11,946 bases of DNA from Pseudobdellovibrionaceae bacterium (GCA_016791465.1 JAEUWE010000021.1:1-11946), one strand, 5' to 3'. Counted from the stretch's first letter, positions 1-7,670 are shown. Translations and numbers: made by a program. The notes: generated by a model from the letters alone, not told the origin.

Positions 1-1689
1 CTGATGTCTTCCTGCTTCAGCAAAGCGATCGAGGAGTCGGGCTATAAAGGCTCGTATCGCGGCGTTTACCCGATCAAGGTGAATCAACAGCGTCACCTCG
101 TTCAGGAGCTTGTGAAGTTCGGCAAAAAAACACGCCTCGGCCTTGAGTGCGGTTCAAAACCCGAACTGCTCGTTGTTCTCGCGATGATGGGCACCGAAAA
201 TGCGCTGATCGTCTGCAATGGCTTTAAGGACGTTGAATACATCGAGACGGCGATTCTCTCGCAGAAGCTTGGACGCAATACAATTATCGTTGTCGATCGC
301 ATGTCGGAACTGCCGATGATCATCGAGGCAGCGAAAAAGTTTTCGATTTTGCCAAAGATCGGCCTGCGCGCAAAACTGCACACCAAAGGCGCTGGCAAGT
401 GGATCGACTCGTCGGGCGACCGTTCAAAGTTCGGCCTGACGCCGCTTGAGATTGTCGAAGCCGTAGAGCTCTTGAAGAAAGAGAACATGATTGAGGCGCT
501 TGAGCTTCTGCATTTCCATATCGGCTCACAGATCCCCTCGATCTCTTGCGTAAAAGGATCGCTCAAAGAGGGTGCGCGCTTCTATACCGAGCTTCACGCA
601 ATGGGCGCAAAACTGAAGTACATGGACGTCGGTGGCGGCCTTGGTGTCGACTACGATGGCTCAGGCGCAACAGACTCTTCGATCAACTATAACGAACAAG
701 AATACGCAAACGACGTCGTTTCGATCATTCAAAGCGTCTGCGATGAGAAAGGCACTCCGCACCCGGACATCGTCACTGAGTGCGGTCGCGCTCTGGTCGC
801 TCACCACTCTGTTTTGGTTTTCAATGTCCTTGGTATCAATGAGGTTCAAAAGCGCGAGCCTTCGGTTACGACATCAAAAGACGACCATCGTGTGATCCAA
901 GATCTCGTCTACATCATGGAACAGCTCAACGAGAACAACCTCCATGAGTACTACCACGATGTTCTACACATCAAAGAGACTATCCTTCAGCTCTTCACCT
1001 TCGGCGTTCTCTCGCTGCAGAGCCGCGCCAAGGCCGAGAATCTTTGCTGGGTGATTCTCACGCGGATGGAAAAAATCGCACGCGCCAACCCTGACTCTGA
1101 GGACATCGCAAACTCACTTCGAGAAACGCTGTCGGATACATACTTCTGCAACTTCTCGGTGTTCCAGTCGATGCCGGACTCTTGGGCTGTTGGTCAGCTT
1201 TTCCCGGTTCTTCCTATCCATCGCCTCAATGAAGAGCCAAATCGTCGGGCGATCTTGGTCGATCTGACTTGCGACTCGGACGGCAAAATCGGGCAATTCA
1301 TCGACGCCACTGGCGAGTTTGCTAAGCAGAAGAAGACCGGCCTTGAGGTTCACGAATTCACCGGACAGCCTTACTACATGGGCGTCTTCTTAGTCGGCGC
1401 CTACCAGGAGATCTTGGGCGATCTTCACAACCTGTTTGGCGACACTGATGCCGTGCACATCACGCTTTCGAGCGCCGGTTATACCGTCGATGAGGTCGTC
1501 GAAGGCGACACCGTAACGGAAGTTCTGTCGTGGGTTCAGTACAGTCGACCCGAACTGATCGAGTCGATCCGTCGCGCGAGCGAGGAATCGATTGCTCGCG
1601 GCACGCTTTCAAAGAACGAAGCAAAGGCGCTGATGAAGCACTATGAAGAAGGTCTTTCGGGCTACACATACCTCGAAGATCCGGAATAA
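1..1689 (+). CDS. speA: Biosynthetic arginine decarboxylase, 5' end cut by window edge
   Basis: PLP-dependent enzyme that decarboxylates L-arginine to agmatine, the first step of the arginine route to putrescine; cytoplasmic. The frame is open from base 1, and the visible 562 codons lack roughly 70-90 N-terminal residues compared with the usual 630-660 residues, so the ATG at position 4 is very unlikely to be the start. Counting codon 1 at base 1, the PLP lysine lies in YPIKVNQQ (K26), followed by HIGSQ near 173-177, the glycine-rich VGGGLG phosphate-binding segment near 210, TECGRA near 261 and the C-terminal CDSDGK active-site segment (C424) contributed across the dimer. The late segments LFPVLPIHRLNEEP and QPYYMGVFLVGAYQEILGD are hallmarks of SpeA rather than of ornithine or diaminopimelate decarboxylases. 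The usual SESGRA appears as TECGRA here. A likely partner enzyme, an agmatinase-family gene, lies near 9561. Identity is very secure; only the start is unseen. Confidence 0.96.
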   Translation: MMSSCFSKAIEESGYKGSYRGVYPIKVNQQRHLVQELVKFGKKTRLGLECGSKPELLVVLAMMGTENALIVCNGFKDVEYIETAILSQKLGRNTIIVVDRMSELPMIIEAAKKFSILPKIGLRAKLHTKGAGKWIDSSGDRSKFGLTPLEIVEAVELLKKENMIEALELLHFHIGSQIPSISCVKGSLKEGARFYTELHAMGAKLKYMDVGGGLGVDYDGSGATDSSINYNEQEYANDVVSIIQSVCDEKGTPHPDIVTECGRALVAHHSVLVFNVLGINEVQKREPSVTTSKDDHRVIQDLVYIMEQLNENNLHEYYHDVLHIKETILQLFTFGVLSLQSRAKAENLCWVILTRMEKIARANPDSEDIANSLRETLSDTYFCNFSVFQSMPDSWAVGQLFPVLPIHRLNEEPNRRAILVDLTCDSDGKIGQFIDATGEFAKQKKTGLEVHEFTGQPYYMGVFLVGAYQEILGDLHNLFGDTDAVHITLSSAGYTVDEVVEGDTVTEVLSWVQYSRPELIESIRRASEESIARGTLSKNEAKALMKHYEEGLSGYTYLEDPE

Positions 1690-1733
1690 GTTCACCTCTC
1701 GCCCGAGCGGCGCGTGAAACCATTTCTCGATGC

Positions 1734-1760
1734 GGCCGCAGGCTACTCTCGCCCGCGGCC
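1734..1760 (+). terminator. GC-rich hairpin after speA, possible weak terminator
   Basis: The 6-base arms GGCCGC (1734-1739) and GCGGCC (1755-1760) pair perfectly, and after one mismatch GGC/GCC (1741-1743 with 1751-1753) extends the stem. Only CTTT follows, so the U-tract is poor. It lies in the 108-base gap between speA and the next gene. A 10-base direct repeat CTCTCGCCCG (1696-1705 and 1746-1755) also occurs in this gap. It could be a weak terminator or simply a leader structure for the following gene. Confidence 0.35.
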
Positions 1761-1797
1761 CTTTGCTAAGGTCCGCCTATTCCACGGAGGACTTTCC

Positions 1798-2196
1798 ATG
1801 CGCTTATCGACTCTTTTTGTGTTCGCCGCATTTTTTGGTCTAATCGCCTCGAGTGAATCCTTTGCCGCTGATGTCTTCTGCAAGATCGTCGAGAACGGCG
1901 AGATGAAGATCTACAACGCTTTGATTGATGACGGCCGCTATGAGTGTGCTGACCACCTGCGAGAAGGAGCGGCGTGCTTCACAGGAAGTCGCGGCGATGT
2001 GATTTCTCTCATCAATACTAGCAATTTCAATTGGGATGAAGAATGGCTCGAGGGCGCACACTACAAAGGCTTCTTTGAGGTTTCTTATGTTTACGCCGAC
2101 GGACCGAATGATCTCCGCCTGACTCTGTCAATGGATCGCTGCTCAAAGAACTTCTTTAAAAACGCGGCCGTCGGCCCGGCGATGCATCGGAACTAA
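1798..2196 (+). CDS. Small secreted/periplasmic protein with four mature cysteines
   Basis: A 132-residue protein of no family I recognise. The start is set by a GGAGG at 1786-1790, 7 bases before the ATG at 1798; the same frame can be opened at a GTG at 1714, but that would put about 28 residues in front of a clear signal peptide. Residues 1-23 are a Sec signal peptide with a basic start, a phenylalanine-rich core and a probable cleavage after SFA. The mature part of about 109 residues has four cysteines (CKIVE, YECAD, AACF, RCSKN), which suggests two disulfides in the periplasm or outside the cell. There are no membrane segments after the signal. The stop codon is one base before the GTG of the DUF1653 gene, so the two are probably co-transcribed and perhaps translationally coupled. 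The function is unknown. Confidence 0.75.
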   Translation: MRLSTLFVFAAFFGLIASSESFAADVFCKIVENGEMKIYNALIDDGRYECADHLREGAACFTGSRGDVISLINTSNFNWDEEWLEGAHYKGFFEVSYVYADGPNDLRLTLSMDRCSKNFFKNAAVGPAMHRN

Positions 2197-2197
2197 A

Positions 2198-2449
2198 GTG
2201 ACAACGACACCTGAAATGATCGAAGTCGAGACCGGGCTGTACGAGCACTACAAGGGCATGCGCTACCGTGTTCACGGAGTCTCTCGTCACAGCGAAACGC
2301 TTGAGCCGTTGGTTGTTTATGAAACTCTCTACGAAAATCCGCTCGGTCGACTTTGGGTGCGACCAGCGGCCATGTTCAAAGAGATGGTGACGATCGAAGG
2401 GGTCGCTAAGCCGCGTTTCAAAAAATTAACAGAACCCTCGTCGACATAA
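2198..2449 (+). CDS. DUF1653 domain protein
   Basis: An 83-residue cytoplasmic protein with no signal peptide or membrane segment. It matches the DUF1653 family along nearly its whole length: GLYEHYKGMRYRV near 13-25, RHSETLEPLVVYE near 30-42 and LWVRPAAMF near 52-60. The family is small and widespread and, as far as I know, has no assigned biochemical role; the fold is thought to be a small beta structure. I chose the GTG at 2198, one base after the upstream stop codon. An ATG at 2216 (codon 7) is equally compatible with the domain, and neither has a convincing Shine-Dalgarno sequence, which fits translation by reinitiation from the upstream gene. Family assignment is firm; start and function are not. 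Confidence 0.85.
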   Translation: MTTTPEMIEVETGLYEHYKGMRYRVHGVSRHSETLEPLVVYETLYENPLGRLWVRPAAMFKEMVTIEGVAKPRFKKLTEPSST

Positions 2450-2497
2450 GTCGAGATTCTCACGAACGGCGTGACCCTTAGCCGGTCTTTCTTTTCA

Positions 2498-3115
2498 ATG
2501 AAGAGCATGATTAAACTCTTCCTGATTTCATTCTTATTCGTTTCGACGATCGGCGCTTCGGCTCTTGCGCAAGTTGATTCCCCAAGCAGCACGAGTTCCT
2601 CCTCAAAAGAGGGCTCGATCAATGCGCGGATCTCTCCCTTGGGACTGCTGATTGGTTACTTCAATGCCGATATCGATTTCAAACTCGGAGACCAGTGGAC
2701 ACTCGGCCCGACGTTTTCATACTGGGGCTTTGACGTATCCAGTTCGGGCTTTACAGGTGACAGTATGCGCGTTGAAAGCAAGTCTATCGGAGCACGTGCA
2801 AACTGGTACAAAAACGGTGTTTTTAAAGACAGTCTGTTTTTTAGCCCAATTTTTCAGTATGTTTCTGCTTCGGCGACAGGAACCAGCAGAAGTTCAGGCA
2901 GCACCGTATCGGCATCCGCAAGCGTTCCCGTCATGAGCGCGCTCGTCGGCTATCATTGGTTCGGCCAGACGCTCAATATGAGCCTCGGTGCAGGGCTTGG
3001 ATTTGGACTCGGCTCTTCAAAAGTAAAGGCGACGGACGGGACGACCACGGTAGAGTCTGACATCTCCCGCAGCGTCGGCCTTGCGCTCGATTTCATGATA
3101 GGCATTGTTTTCTAG
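2498..3115 (+). CDS. Small outer-membrane beta-barrel protein
   Basis: A protein of about 205 residues, probably inserted in the outer membrane. It has a signal peptide (basic MKSMIK, hydrophobic core, cleavage probably after ALA before QVDS) and then a serine-rich linker. The rest shows alternating polar/hydrophobic strands with many aromatic girdle residues, for example near SYWGFDV, YVSASA and YHWFGQ, and ends in a hydrophobic strand finishing with phenylalanine (MIGIVF), the usual signal for the barrel assembly machinery. The size fits an 8-stranded barrel of the OmpA/OprF N-domain or DUF3575-like type. Start choice is uncertain: ATG 2498 or 2507, or an upstream GTG at 2471, none with a clear Shine-Dalgarno; ATG 2498 gives a normal signal peptide. 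Ligand or role is unknown. A strong terminator-like hairpin follows 46 bases after the stop. Confidence 0.75.
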   Translation: MKSMIKLFLISFLFVSTIGASALAQVDSPSSTSSSSKEGSINARISPLGLLIGYFNADIDFKLGDQWTLGPTFSYWGFDVSSSGFTGDSMRVESKSIGARANWYKNGVFKDSLFFSPIFQYVSASATGTSRSSGSTVSASASVPVMSALVGYHWFGQTLNMSLGAGLGFGLGSSKVKATDGTTTVESDISRSVGLALDFMIGIVF

Positions 3116-3160
3116 AGCACCTAAGATCTCGCTAAAAGCGGCACTTTCGATTAGAAGTTC

Positions 3161-3189
3161 AGGGCATGGCCAAACGCTATGCCCTTTTT
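3161..3189 (+). terminator. Intrinsic terminator-like hairpin overlapping the next start codon
   Basis: Bases 3161-3170 pair with 3176-3185 as a continuous 10-bp stem (one G-U pair) closed by the 5-base loop CAAAC. The run TTTTTCTTTT starts at 3185, with another T-run at 3198-3203. This is the canonical form of a Rho-independent terminator and would end transcripts of the barrel gene. The ATG of the peptidase gene (3166-3168) lies inside the 5' arm and the T-tract encodes part of its signal peptide, so folding would both stop transcription and hide the start codon. It may therefore act as an attenuator, with translating ribosomes opening the stem. Confidence 0.7.
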
Positions 3190-5235
3190 CTTTTGTGTTT
3201 TTTGATTTCAATGGCTGCCGTCAGCGACGTTGCATCCGCGCGGATCGCTCCGCTTTCGACTCCGGTCGAACTTTCTTTTCGGGTTGATCCTATTGCGAAA
3301 ACTCTATCGGGCAAGGCGCACTATAAAGTTGATCTTCTCGCCGGCCAGGTGCTTTCACTTGAACTCGGGCCCGAGCTCTCGGTGAAGCTTGCATCGACCA
3401 TGGTCAGCGGAACGGAAGTACAGACGTCCAGCGGCACACGCGAATTGCGCGTAACGGCGCTCATGCCAGTGAACGGATTTGATGTCGAATTTATCGCCGA
3501 CCTCTCACGCTCATCAGAAGAGACCGGCAGTGTTTTAACCGCTGACGGCTTGGTGCTGTTTGGCGGGCTCAGTTGGTATCCCCGCCCGCTTGGCGTTCAC
3601 ACATTTCAAGTCGTGGCCGATCTTCCATCGGGATGGAGTTCGGTGACCTCTGGTGCATTGGTGAGTTCGATGGTCGTGGGCAGTTTTGTTCGCGAGACTT
3701 GGACCATTGCAAAACCACAAGAAGGATTGGACTGGGTTTCAGGCCCCTACAGCATTGAGAAGATACAGCATCGGGGAATTGAGATCTCCACGCACTTTCA
3801 TACAGCGGATGCGACACTCGCTCAGTCTTACCTCAGTGTGATCCCTGGTTTTATCGATCACTATGAATCAGAGATCGCTCCTTACCCATACACTGGGTTC
3901 GCCGTCGTTGAGAACCTCTGGGAAACTGGATTTGGCATGGGTGGATTCACTTTGCTTGGCCCATCGGTGATTCGCTTGCCATTTATTTTCACAAGCTCAC
4001 TGCCGCACGAGGTGCTGCACAACTGGTGGGGCAACTCTGTCTATGTCGACTATGCAAGCGGCAACTGGTGCGAAGGACTGACAACTTACATGGCGGATCA
4101 CTGGCAGCAGTCTTTGATAGGCCAGGATGCCGAATACCGCCGCAATTCGCTCGCACGCTTCTCGGACTACGCGGTTGGCGGACGAGACTTCCCGCTTCGC
4201 GACTTTCGCGGACGCCACAGCGCAAGCACGCAAGCCGTCGGCTATGATAAAAGCATGATGCTGTTTCACATGTTGAAGACTCGCGTTGGCGATGTCGCAT
4301 TTAAGCAAGCGCTACAAACGTTCTATCGCGACAACCTTTACCAGCAGGCCACATGGTCCGATCTTGAGGTCGCGTTCGAAGCGGTCACTGGTACTGCGCT
4401 CGACGGTTTTTTTGCGCAATGGCTCGATCGCAAAGGTATGGCCCGTCTCACTTTGACAGAGGCTCAGCAGAGTAAGATCGTGCTTTCGAATGGGCATCCA
4501 GGCTATCGCACTTGTGCAAAGATCCAACAGGATCCGAGCGCGCTCTATAATTTAGATATTCCGGTTGAGTTCACGCTCGCCGATGGTTCGATCTCTCGCT
4601 CAGTGGCGTCATTGACGACGGCCGAAACAACCTCCTGTTTGGAGACTTCACAGGTCGTCCGACTGGTCGCTGTTGACCCTCGCTTTGAAGTCTTTCGAGA
4701 ACTCACTCGTGAGGAGCGTCCACCCGCTTTGAGCGGCGTTCTCGCAGGCGACCCCATCGCCGTGCAATACAATTCAACCGAAGTGGGCAACGACGTCGCA
4801 CAGGGATTTGCCGACGCCTGGAGTGGCGCCGTCGAAGGCCGCGTGAGTGTGCTCGATCGCGGTGGCAGCGCTGTGACGACGGGTTCAACCGGGACTCTCG
4901 TTCTGCTAGGGGACTCGGCTTCGCATCGACAATTTATCGAGCCGTTGCTTGGCGCCTACGGCGTCACATTGAATGTCGGTCATGTCTCGATCGATGGCGT
5001 GGACTATGATCTCACTCGGCAGTTTGTGGCGCTAGCGATGGCCACGGCGAACGGACAGAGCGTCTTGTGGGTCGCGGGCCCGATGGCCGATGCGCAAGTG
5101 ATCAGCGAGCTTGCCTCGCGACTCACTCACTACGGTAAATTCAGCGCTCTTGTATTTGAGGGGCGCAAAAACCTGCTTAAAAAAGTTTGGCCCGTTGTTG
5201 GATCAGCGCTTCAGGCGATACCCGATATTAAATAG
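3166..5235 (+). CDS. Secreted M1-like (gluzincin) zinc metallopeptidase
   Basis: A 689-residue protein with an N-terminal signal peptide (MAKR, then a Leu/Phe/Cys-rich core, cleavage around residue 25), so it acts in the periplasm or is exported. The N-terminal beta domain (about 27-200) is followed by a thermolysin-like catalytic domain with GMGGF near 250 in the place of the M1 exopeptidase motif GAMEN, the zinc motif HEVLH (281-285), a downstream glutamate E303 in the segment GNWCEG, and a candidate catalytic tyrosine Y360 in GYDKSMM. The spacing is HExxH-x17-E, one residue shorter than the classical x18. Loss of the GxMEN glutamate makes ordinary aminopeptidase activity doubtful. A C-terminal region of about 165 residues (from about 525) is of a type I cannot name. 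The ATG at 3166 is the only start giving a signal peptide; the weak AGAAG at 3153 precedes it. A lipoprotein gene follows after 8 bases. Confidence 0.9.
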   Translation: MAKRYALFLLCFLISMAAVSDVASARIAPLSTPVELSFRVDPIAKTLSGKAHYKVDLLAGQVLSLELGPELSVKLASTMVSGTEVQTSSGTRELRVTALMPVNGFDVEFIADLSRSSEETGSVLTADGLVLFGGLSWYPRPLGVHTFQVVADLPSGWSSVTSGALVSSMVVGSFVRETWTIAKPQEGLDWVSGPYSIEKIQHRGIEISTHFHTADATLAQSYLSVIPGFIDHYESEIAPYPYTGFAVVENLWETGFGMGGFTLLGPSVIRLPFIFTSSLPHEVLHNWWGNSVYVDYASGNWCEGLTTYMADHWQQSLIGQDAEYRRNSLARFSDYAVGGRDFPLRDFRGRHSASTQAVGYDKSMMLFHMLKTRVGDVAFKQALQTFYRDNLYQQATWSDLEVAFEAVTGTALDGFFAQWLDRKGMARLTLTEAQQSKIVLSNGHPGYRTCAKIQQDPSALYNLDIPVEFTLADGSISRSVASLTTAETTSCLETSQVVRLVAVDPRFEVFRELTREERPPALSGVLAGDPIAVQYNSTEVGNDVAQGFADAWSGAVEGRVSVLDRGGSAVTTGSTGTLVLLGDSASHRQFIEPLLGAYGVTLNVGHVSIDGVDYDLTRQFVALAMATANGQSVLWVAGPMADAQVISELASRLTHYGKFSALVFEGRKNLLKKVWPVVGSALQAIPDIK

Positions 5236-5243
5236 GAGTCGAC

Positions 5244-5558
5244 ATGAATAGAGCGATACTCGCCGTACTCTGCTTGACCCTTGCCGCTTGCGCTTCATCC
5301 GTAAAGGACTCCGGCCGCTCAAGCAGCCGATCGAAAACTGATGATCAAGGGTGCCACACTGCTCTTGGCTATATCGCAAATGGAGCCGCCACGTTCGGGT
5401 ACATGGAATCCAATCCGGCGCCAGGAATCCCCTGCATCGGTGGCGCTATCGTTTGCCACGATGGCGTGCCGAGCGGACCCTTCACGCAATCATTCTGCAA
5501 CGAGACACCACTACCAACTCCGGCCAGCCCAGCCATACCGACGATTCCGGCGGAATAA
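5244..5558 (+). CDS. Small lipoprotein with four conserved-looking cysteines
   Basis: A 104-residue predicted lipoprotein. AGGAG at 5234-5238 lies 5 bases before the ATG, so the start is well supported. The signal sequence ends in a clear lipobox LAAC with the lipid-accepting C16. A Ser/Lys-rich linker follows, then a short domain with C37, C64, C71 and C85 that may form two disulfides, and finally a Pro/Thr-rich tail. The mature N-terminus (C-A-S-S) shows no inner-membrane retention aspartate, so outer-membrane placement is likely by the rule known for enterics. No family recognised. It begins only 8 bases after the peptidase stop codon and is very probably in the same operon, which suggests a role linked to the peptidase such as anchor, partner or inhibitor; that is inference. 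Confidence 0.8.
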   Translation: MNRAILAVLCLTLAACASSVKDSGRSSSRSKTDDQGCHTALGYIANGAATFGYMESNPAPGIPCIGGAIVCHDGVPSGPFTQSFCNETPLPTPASPAIPTIPAE

Positions 5559-5573
5559 CTCAGCGAGTCGCCA

Positions 5574-5592
5574 AAAGGTACAATGTACCTTT
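5574..5592. terminator. Hairpin between convergent genes, possible bidirectional terminator
   Basis: AAAGGTAC (5574-5581) and GTACCTTT (5585-5592) are perfect 8-base inverted arms with a 3-base AAT loop. The element fits exactly in the 36-base gap between the lipoprotein stop codon and the stop codon of the yejE-like gene on the other strand. The A and T arms supply short U-runs in both directions, although they are paired in the stem, so termination strength is uncertain. Confidence 0.5.
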
Positions 5593-5594
5593 CG

Positions 5595-6611
5595 CTATTT
5601 TCGAGGATCGTAGGCGTCGCGAACGGCCGAGCCGATGAGGTTCAGCGATGTCAGCGTGGTGAAGAGTGCCAAGCTTGGGAAAACTGCAAGCCACCACGCC
5701 ACCTGAAAATGCTTCTGGGCCTGGCCGAGAAGCTCGCCCCACGAAGGGGTCGGAGCCGGAAGACCAAAGCCAAGATAATCGAGCGATGAAAGGCCCGTCA
5801 CTGCACCGGCGACCATAAACGGCGTCATCGTGATCCACGGTGTGAGTGAGTTCGGCAGAATGTGGCGGAAAATAATTCGAGCCTGTGTTGCACCAAGCGC
5901 ACGCGCCGCTTCGACAAATTCACGCTTTCTGAGGCGCAAGAACTCTGCTCGCATGTACATCGAAATACCAACCCAGCCAAAGAACACCGTGAAGGCCGTG
6001 AGGATCCAGATGTTTGGAGAAATCATTGAGGCAAGAATGATCAGTAGCATAAGAGCCGGAACGGATTCCCATACCTCAATCACCCGTTGGCCGACGATGT
6101 CGACCCAACCGGCGAAGTAACCCATCAGTGCACCCAAGAAAACGCCGATCAATGAACAGAAAAACCAAACCGCGATAGCGTAGGCCATCGAGTAACGGAA
6201 CCCATAGAGCAGGCGCGAGGCCACGTCGCGGCCACCCTCATCGGTACCAAAAATATTGTCTGACGATGGCGCACCGGGAAGCGTGTCGAGTGTGGCATTC
6301 CGCTCAAAGGGGTCCCAGCGAACCGGCGGCCAAATCGCGCTGTCCTCGGGGCCGAGCTCGAGCGTACGGAAATCCATCACCATGATATCACTGCGCCCGA
6401 GATCAGACGGATGAATCGTTTGAAAAACCGGGAAGTACGATTTGCCTTGGTAGCTGAGGTAGATCGGTTTGTTATTCGCCCAAATTTCAGCGGTTAAACT
6501 GAGCAGGCCAAAAATGAGGAGCACGACAATCGAGACGATCGCCGACCGATGCGCCTTGAATCGGCGCCAGCGCTTCACAGAGAGTTCGTTCGCCAGGAAT
6601 CTTTCGATCAT
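5595..6611 (-). CDS. yejE: Peptide ABC transporter inner-membrane permease, YejE/OppC-like
   Basis: A 338-residue inner-membrane permease subunit of a peptide/nickel-type importer. The N-terminal cytoplasmic stretch (RWRRFKAHR) precedes a first membrane helix near 24-44. A long periplasmic loop follows with YFPVFQTIHPSD and NIFGTDEGGRDVASR, both typical of the OppC/YejE group, and then about five more helices. The ATPase-docking EAA loop reads EAARALGATQARIIFRHILP near 235-255. The C-terminal segments SLDYLGFGLP, PSWGELL and VRDAYDPRK resemble E. coli YejE more than OppC or DppC. Its ATG overlaps the stop of the upstream yejB-like gene by four bases (ATGA), a classical translational coupling. 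It is the last gene of the operon: no ATPase gene follows, unlike yejABEF, so an ATPase from elsewhere must be used. Substrate cannot be read from sequence. Confidence 0.93.
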   Translation of the reverse strand: MIERFLANELSVKRWRRFKAHRSAIVSIVVLLIFGLLSLTAEIWANNKPIYLSYQGKSYFPVFQTIHPSDLGRSDIMVMDFRTLELGPEDSAIWPPVRWDPFERNATLDTLPGAPSSDNIFGTDEGGRDVASRLLYGFRYSMAYAIAVWFFCSLIGVFLGALMGYFAGWVDIVGQRVIEVWESVPALMLLIILASMISPNIWILTAFTVFFGWVGISMYMRAEFLRLRKREFVEAARALGATQARIIFRHILPNSLTPWITMTPFMVAGAVTGLSSLDYLGFGLPAPTPSWGELLGQAQKHFQVAWWLAVFPSLALFTTLTSLNLIGSAVRDAYDPRK

Positions 6612-7657
6612 GTGAAATCAATCCTCGGGTCAACGACCACGTAGAGAAGGTCCGTCAACAAGCGCCCAAACAAGAACAGAATACTCTGGAAGAAAATCAG
6701 TCCCATGAGCACGTTGTAGTCGCGAGCATTGCTTGAGGTCAGGGCAAGTAGACCCATACCATCGAGTGAGAAAATCGACTCGATGATGATTGATCCCGAG
6801 AACATGATCGAAAGAATTCCGCTCATGCCGGTGACGATCGGGATCAGCGCATTGCGGAGAGCGTGCTTGAGGTAAACAGTCTTTTCAGCCAAGCCCTTCG
6901 CGCGAGCTGTCCGCACATAGTCGAGCTTCACGACATCGAGCATCGAGTTCTGCATCATGATTGTGAGAAACGTGAAACTTCCGACCATGTAGCAAGCCAT
7001 GGGTAGAATCGCGTGATGGATGCGATCCCAGATCTGCCCCGTCGTATCGAGTTCCGCATAATTGTCGGAATACACATTCGCAAGAGGGAACCAATCGAGA
7101 TAGTTGCCGGACGAGAGGAAGGTTCGCAGCAGAATGCCGAGAATCAATGCGGGAATTGAATACATGATAAAGAGCACAAAGCTCGAAACTGCGTCGAACT
7201 TGCTGCCTTGTTTAAGCGCCTTGATGACACCGAGTGGGATACAGACCAGATAAGAAAGAATCAGTGACGTGATACCGAAGGTCAGCGATACCGGCATCTT
7301 CGAGAAGATCACGTCGGTCACCGGCTCCTCATATTTGAAACTGCGACCGAAATCGAGCTGAACGACGTTCTTAATCCAGATGATGTAGCGCTCATGCATC
7401 GGCTTATCAAAACCGTACTGCTTTTTGAGAGCCTCCATCACTTCTTCGGAAACGCCAGATTCGGTACGCGCGTTCATGCCGCCGCCCGCCGCACCACCAG
7501 GACCGCCTCCGGCCATTGCGCCGCCCATGCGAAGCTGTTGCAGCTTCTGATCGATCGGCGAGCCCGGCGCCAAATTGATGATCACAAAGCATAGCAAAGT
7601 GATGCCAAACAGCGTTGGGATCATCAGCAAAATACGACGCAGTATATATGTTCCCAT
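6608..7657 (-). CDS. yejB: Peptide ABC transporter inner-membrane permease, YejB/OppB-like
   Basis: A 349-residue inner-membrane permease that would pair with the YejE-like subunit. It opens with the standard YILRRILLMIPTLFGI helix, then NLAPGSPIDQ, a glycine/alanine-rich periplasmic stretch (about 44-61) and YGFDKPMHERY near 80-90. About five further helices follow, with the EAA loop TARAKGLAEKTVYLKHALRN near 246-265, and it ends DPRIDF. The Gly-rich stretch sits where E. coli YejB also has an extra segment absent from OppB, supporting the YejB group. The start ATG at 7657 has AAGGA four bases upstream on the minus strand. It lies 73 bases after the binding-protein gene, from which it is separated by a strong UUCG hairpin, and overlaps yejE by four bases. 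Subfamily assignment is from motif similarity; peptide specificity unknown. Confidence 0.93.
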   Translation of the reverse strand: MGTYILRRILLMIPTLFGITLLCFVIINLAPGSPIDQKLQQLRMGGAMAGGGPGGAAGGGMNARTESGVSEEVMEALKKQYGFDKPMHERYIIWIKNVVQLDFGRSFKYEEPVTDVIFSKMPVSLTFGITSLILSYLVCIPLGVIKALKQGSKFDAVSSFVLFIMYSIPALILGILLRTFLSSGNYLDWFPLANVYSDNYAELDTTGQIWDRIHHAILPMACYMVGSFTFLTIMMQNSMLDVVKLDYVRTARAKGLAEKTVYLKHALRNALIPIVTGMSGILSIMFSGSIIIESIFSLDGMGLLALTSSNARDYNVLMGLIFFQSILFLFGRLLTDLLYVVVDPRIDFT

Positions 7658-7670
7658 GAGATCCTTCGAA

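Noticed and set aside
102..566. Open frame of 154 codons on the minus strand within speA
   Set aside because: speA is conserved throughout this stretch; the antisense translation is low-complexity and matches nothing.
1..1689. speA as a naturally N-terminally truncated gene starting at ATG 4
   Set aside because: The frame is open to base 1 and no ribosome binding site can be seen; the missing part is best explained by the window edge.
1714..1797. Upstream GTG extension of the small secreted protein
   Set aside because: It would place about 28 residues before a clear signal peptide, whereas GGAGG stands correctly before the ATG at 1798.
2431..2451. Small inverted repeat TCGAC-ATAA-GTCGA around the DUF1653 stop codon as a terminator
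   Set aside because: The stem is only 5 bp and no T-tract follows.
3989..4308. Two overlapping open frames of about 103 codons on the minus strand inside the peptidase gene
   Set aside because: They lie opposite the zinc-site region of the peptidase, have no recognisable motif and occupy two frames at once, as expected for antisense shadows.
7490..7530. Gly/Ala-rich stretch of the YejB-like permease as an inserted repeat
   Set aside because: E. coli YejB also has an extra segment at this point, so it is probably a subfamily loop rather than a recent insertion.
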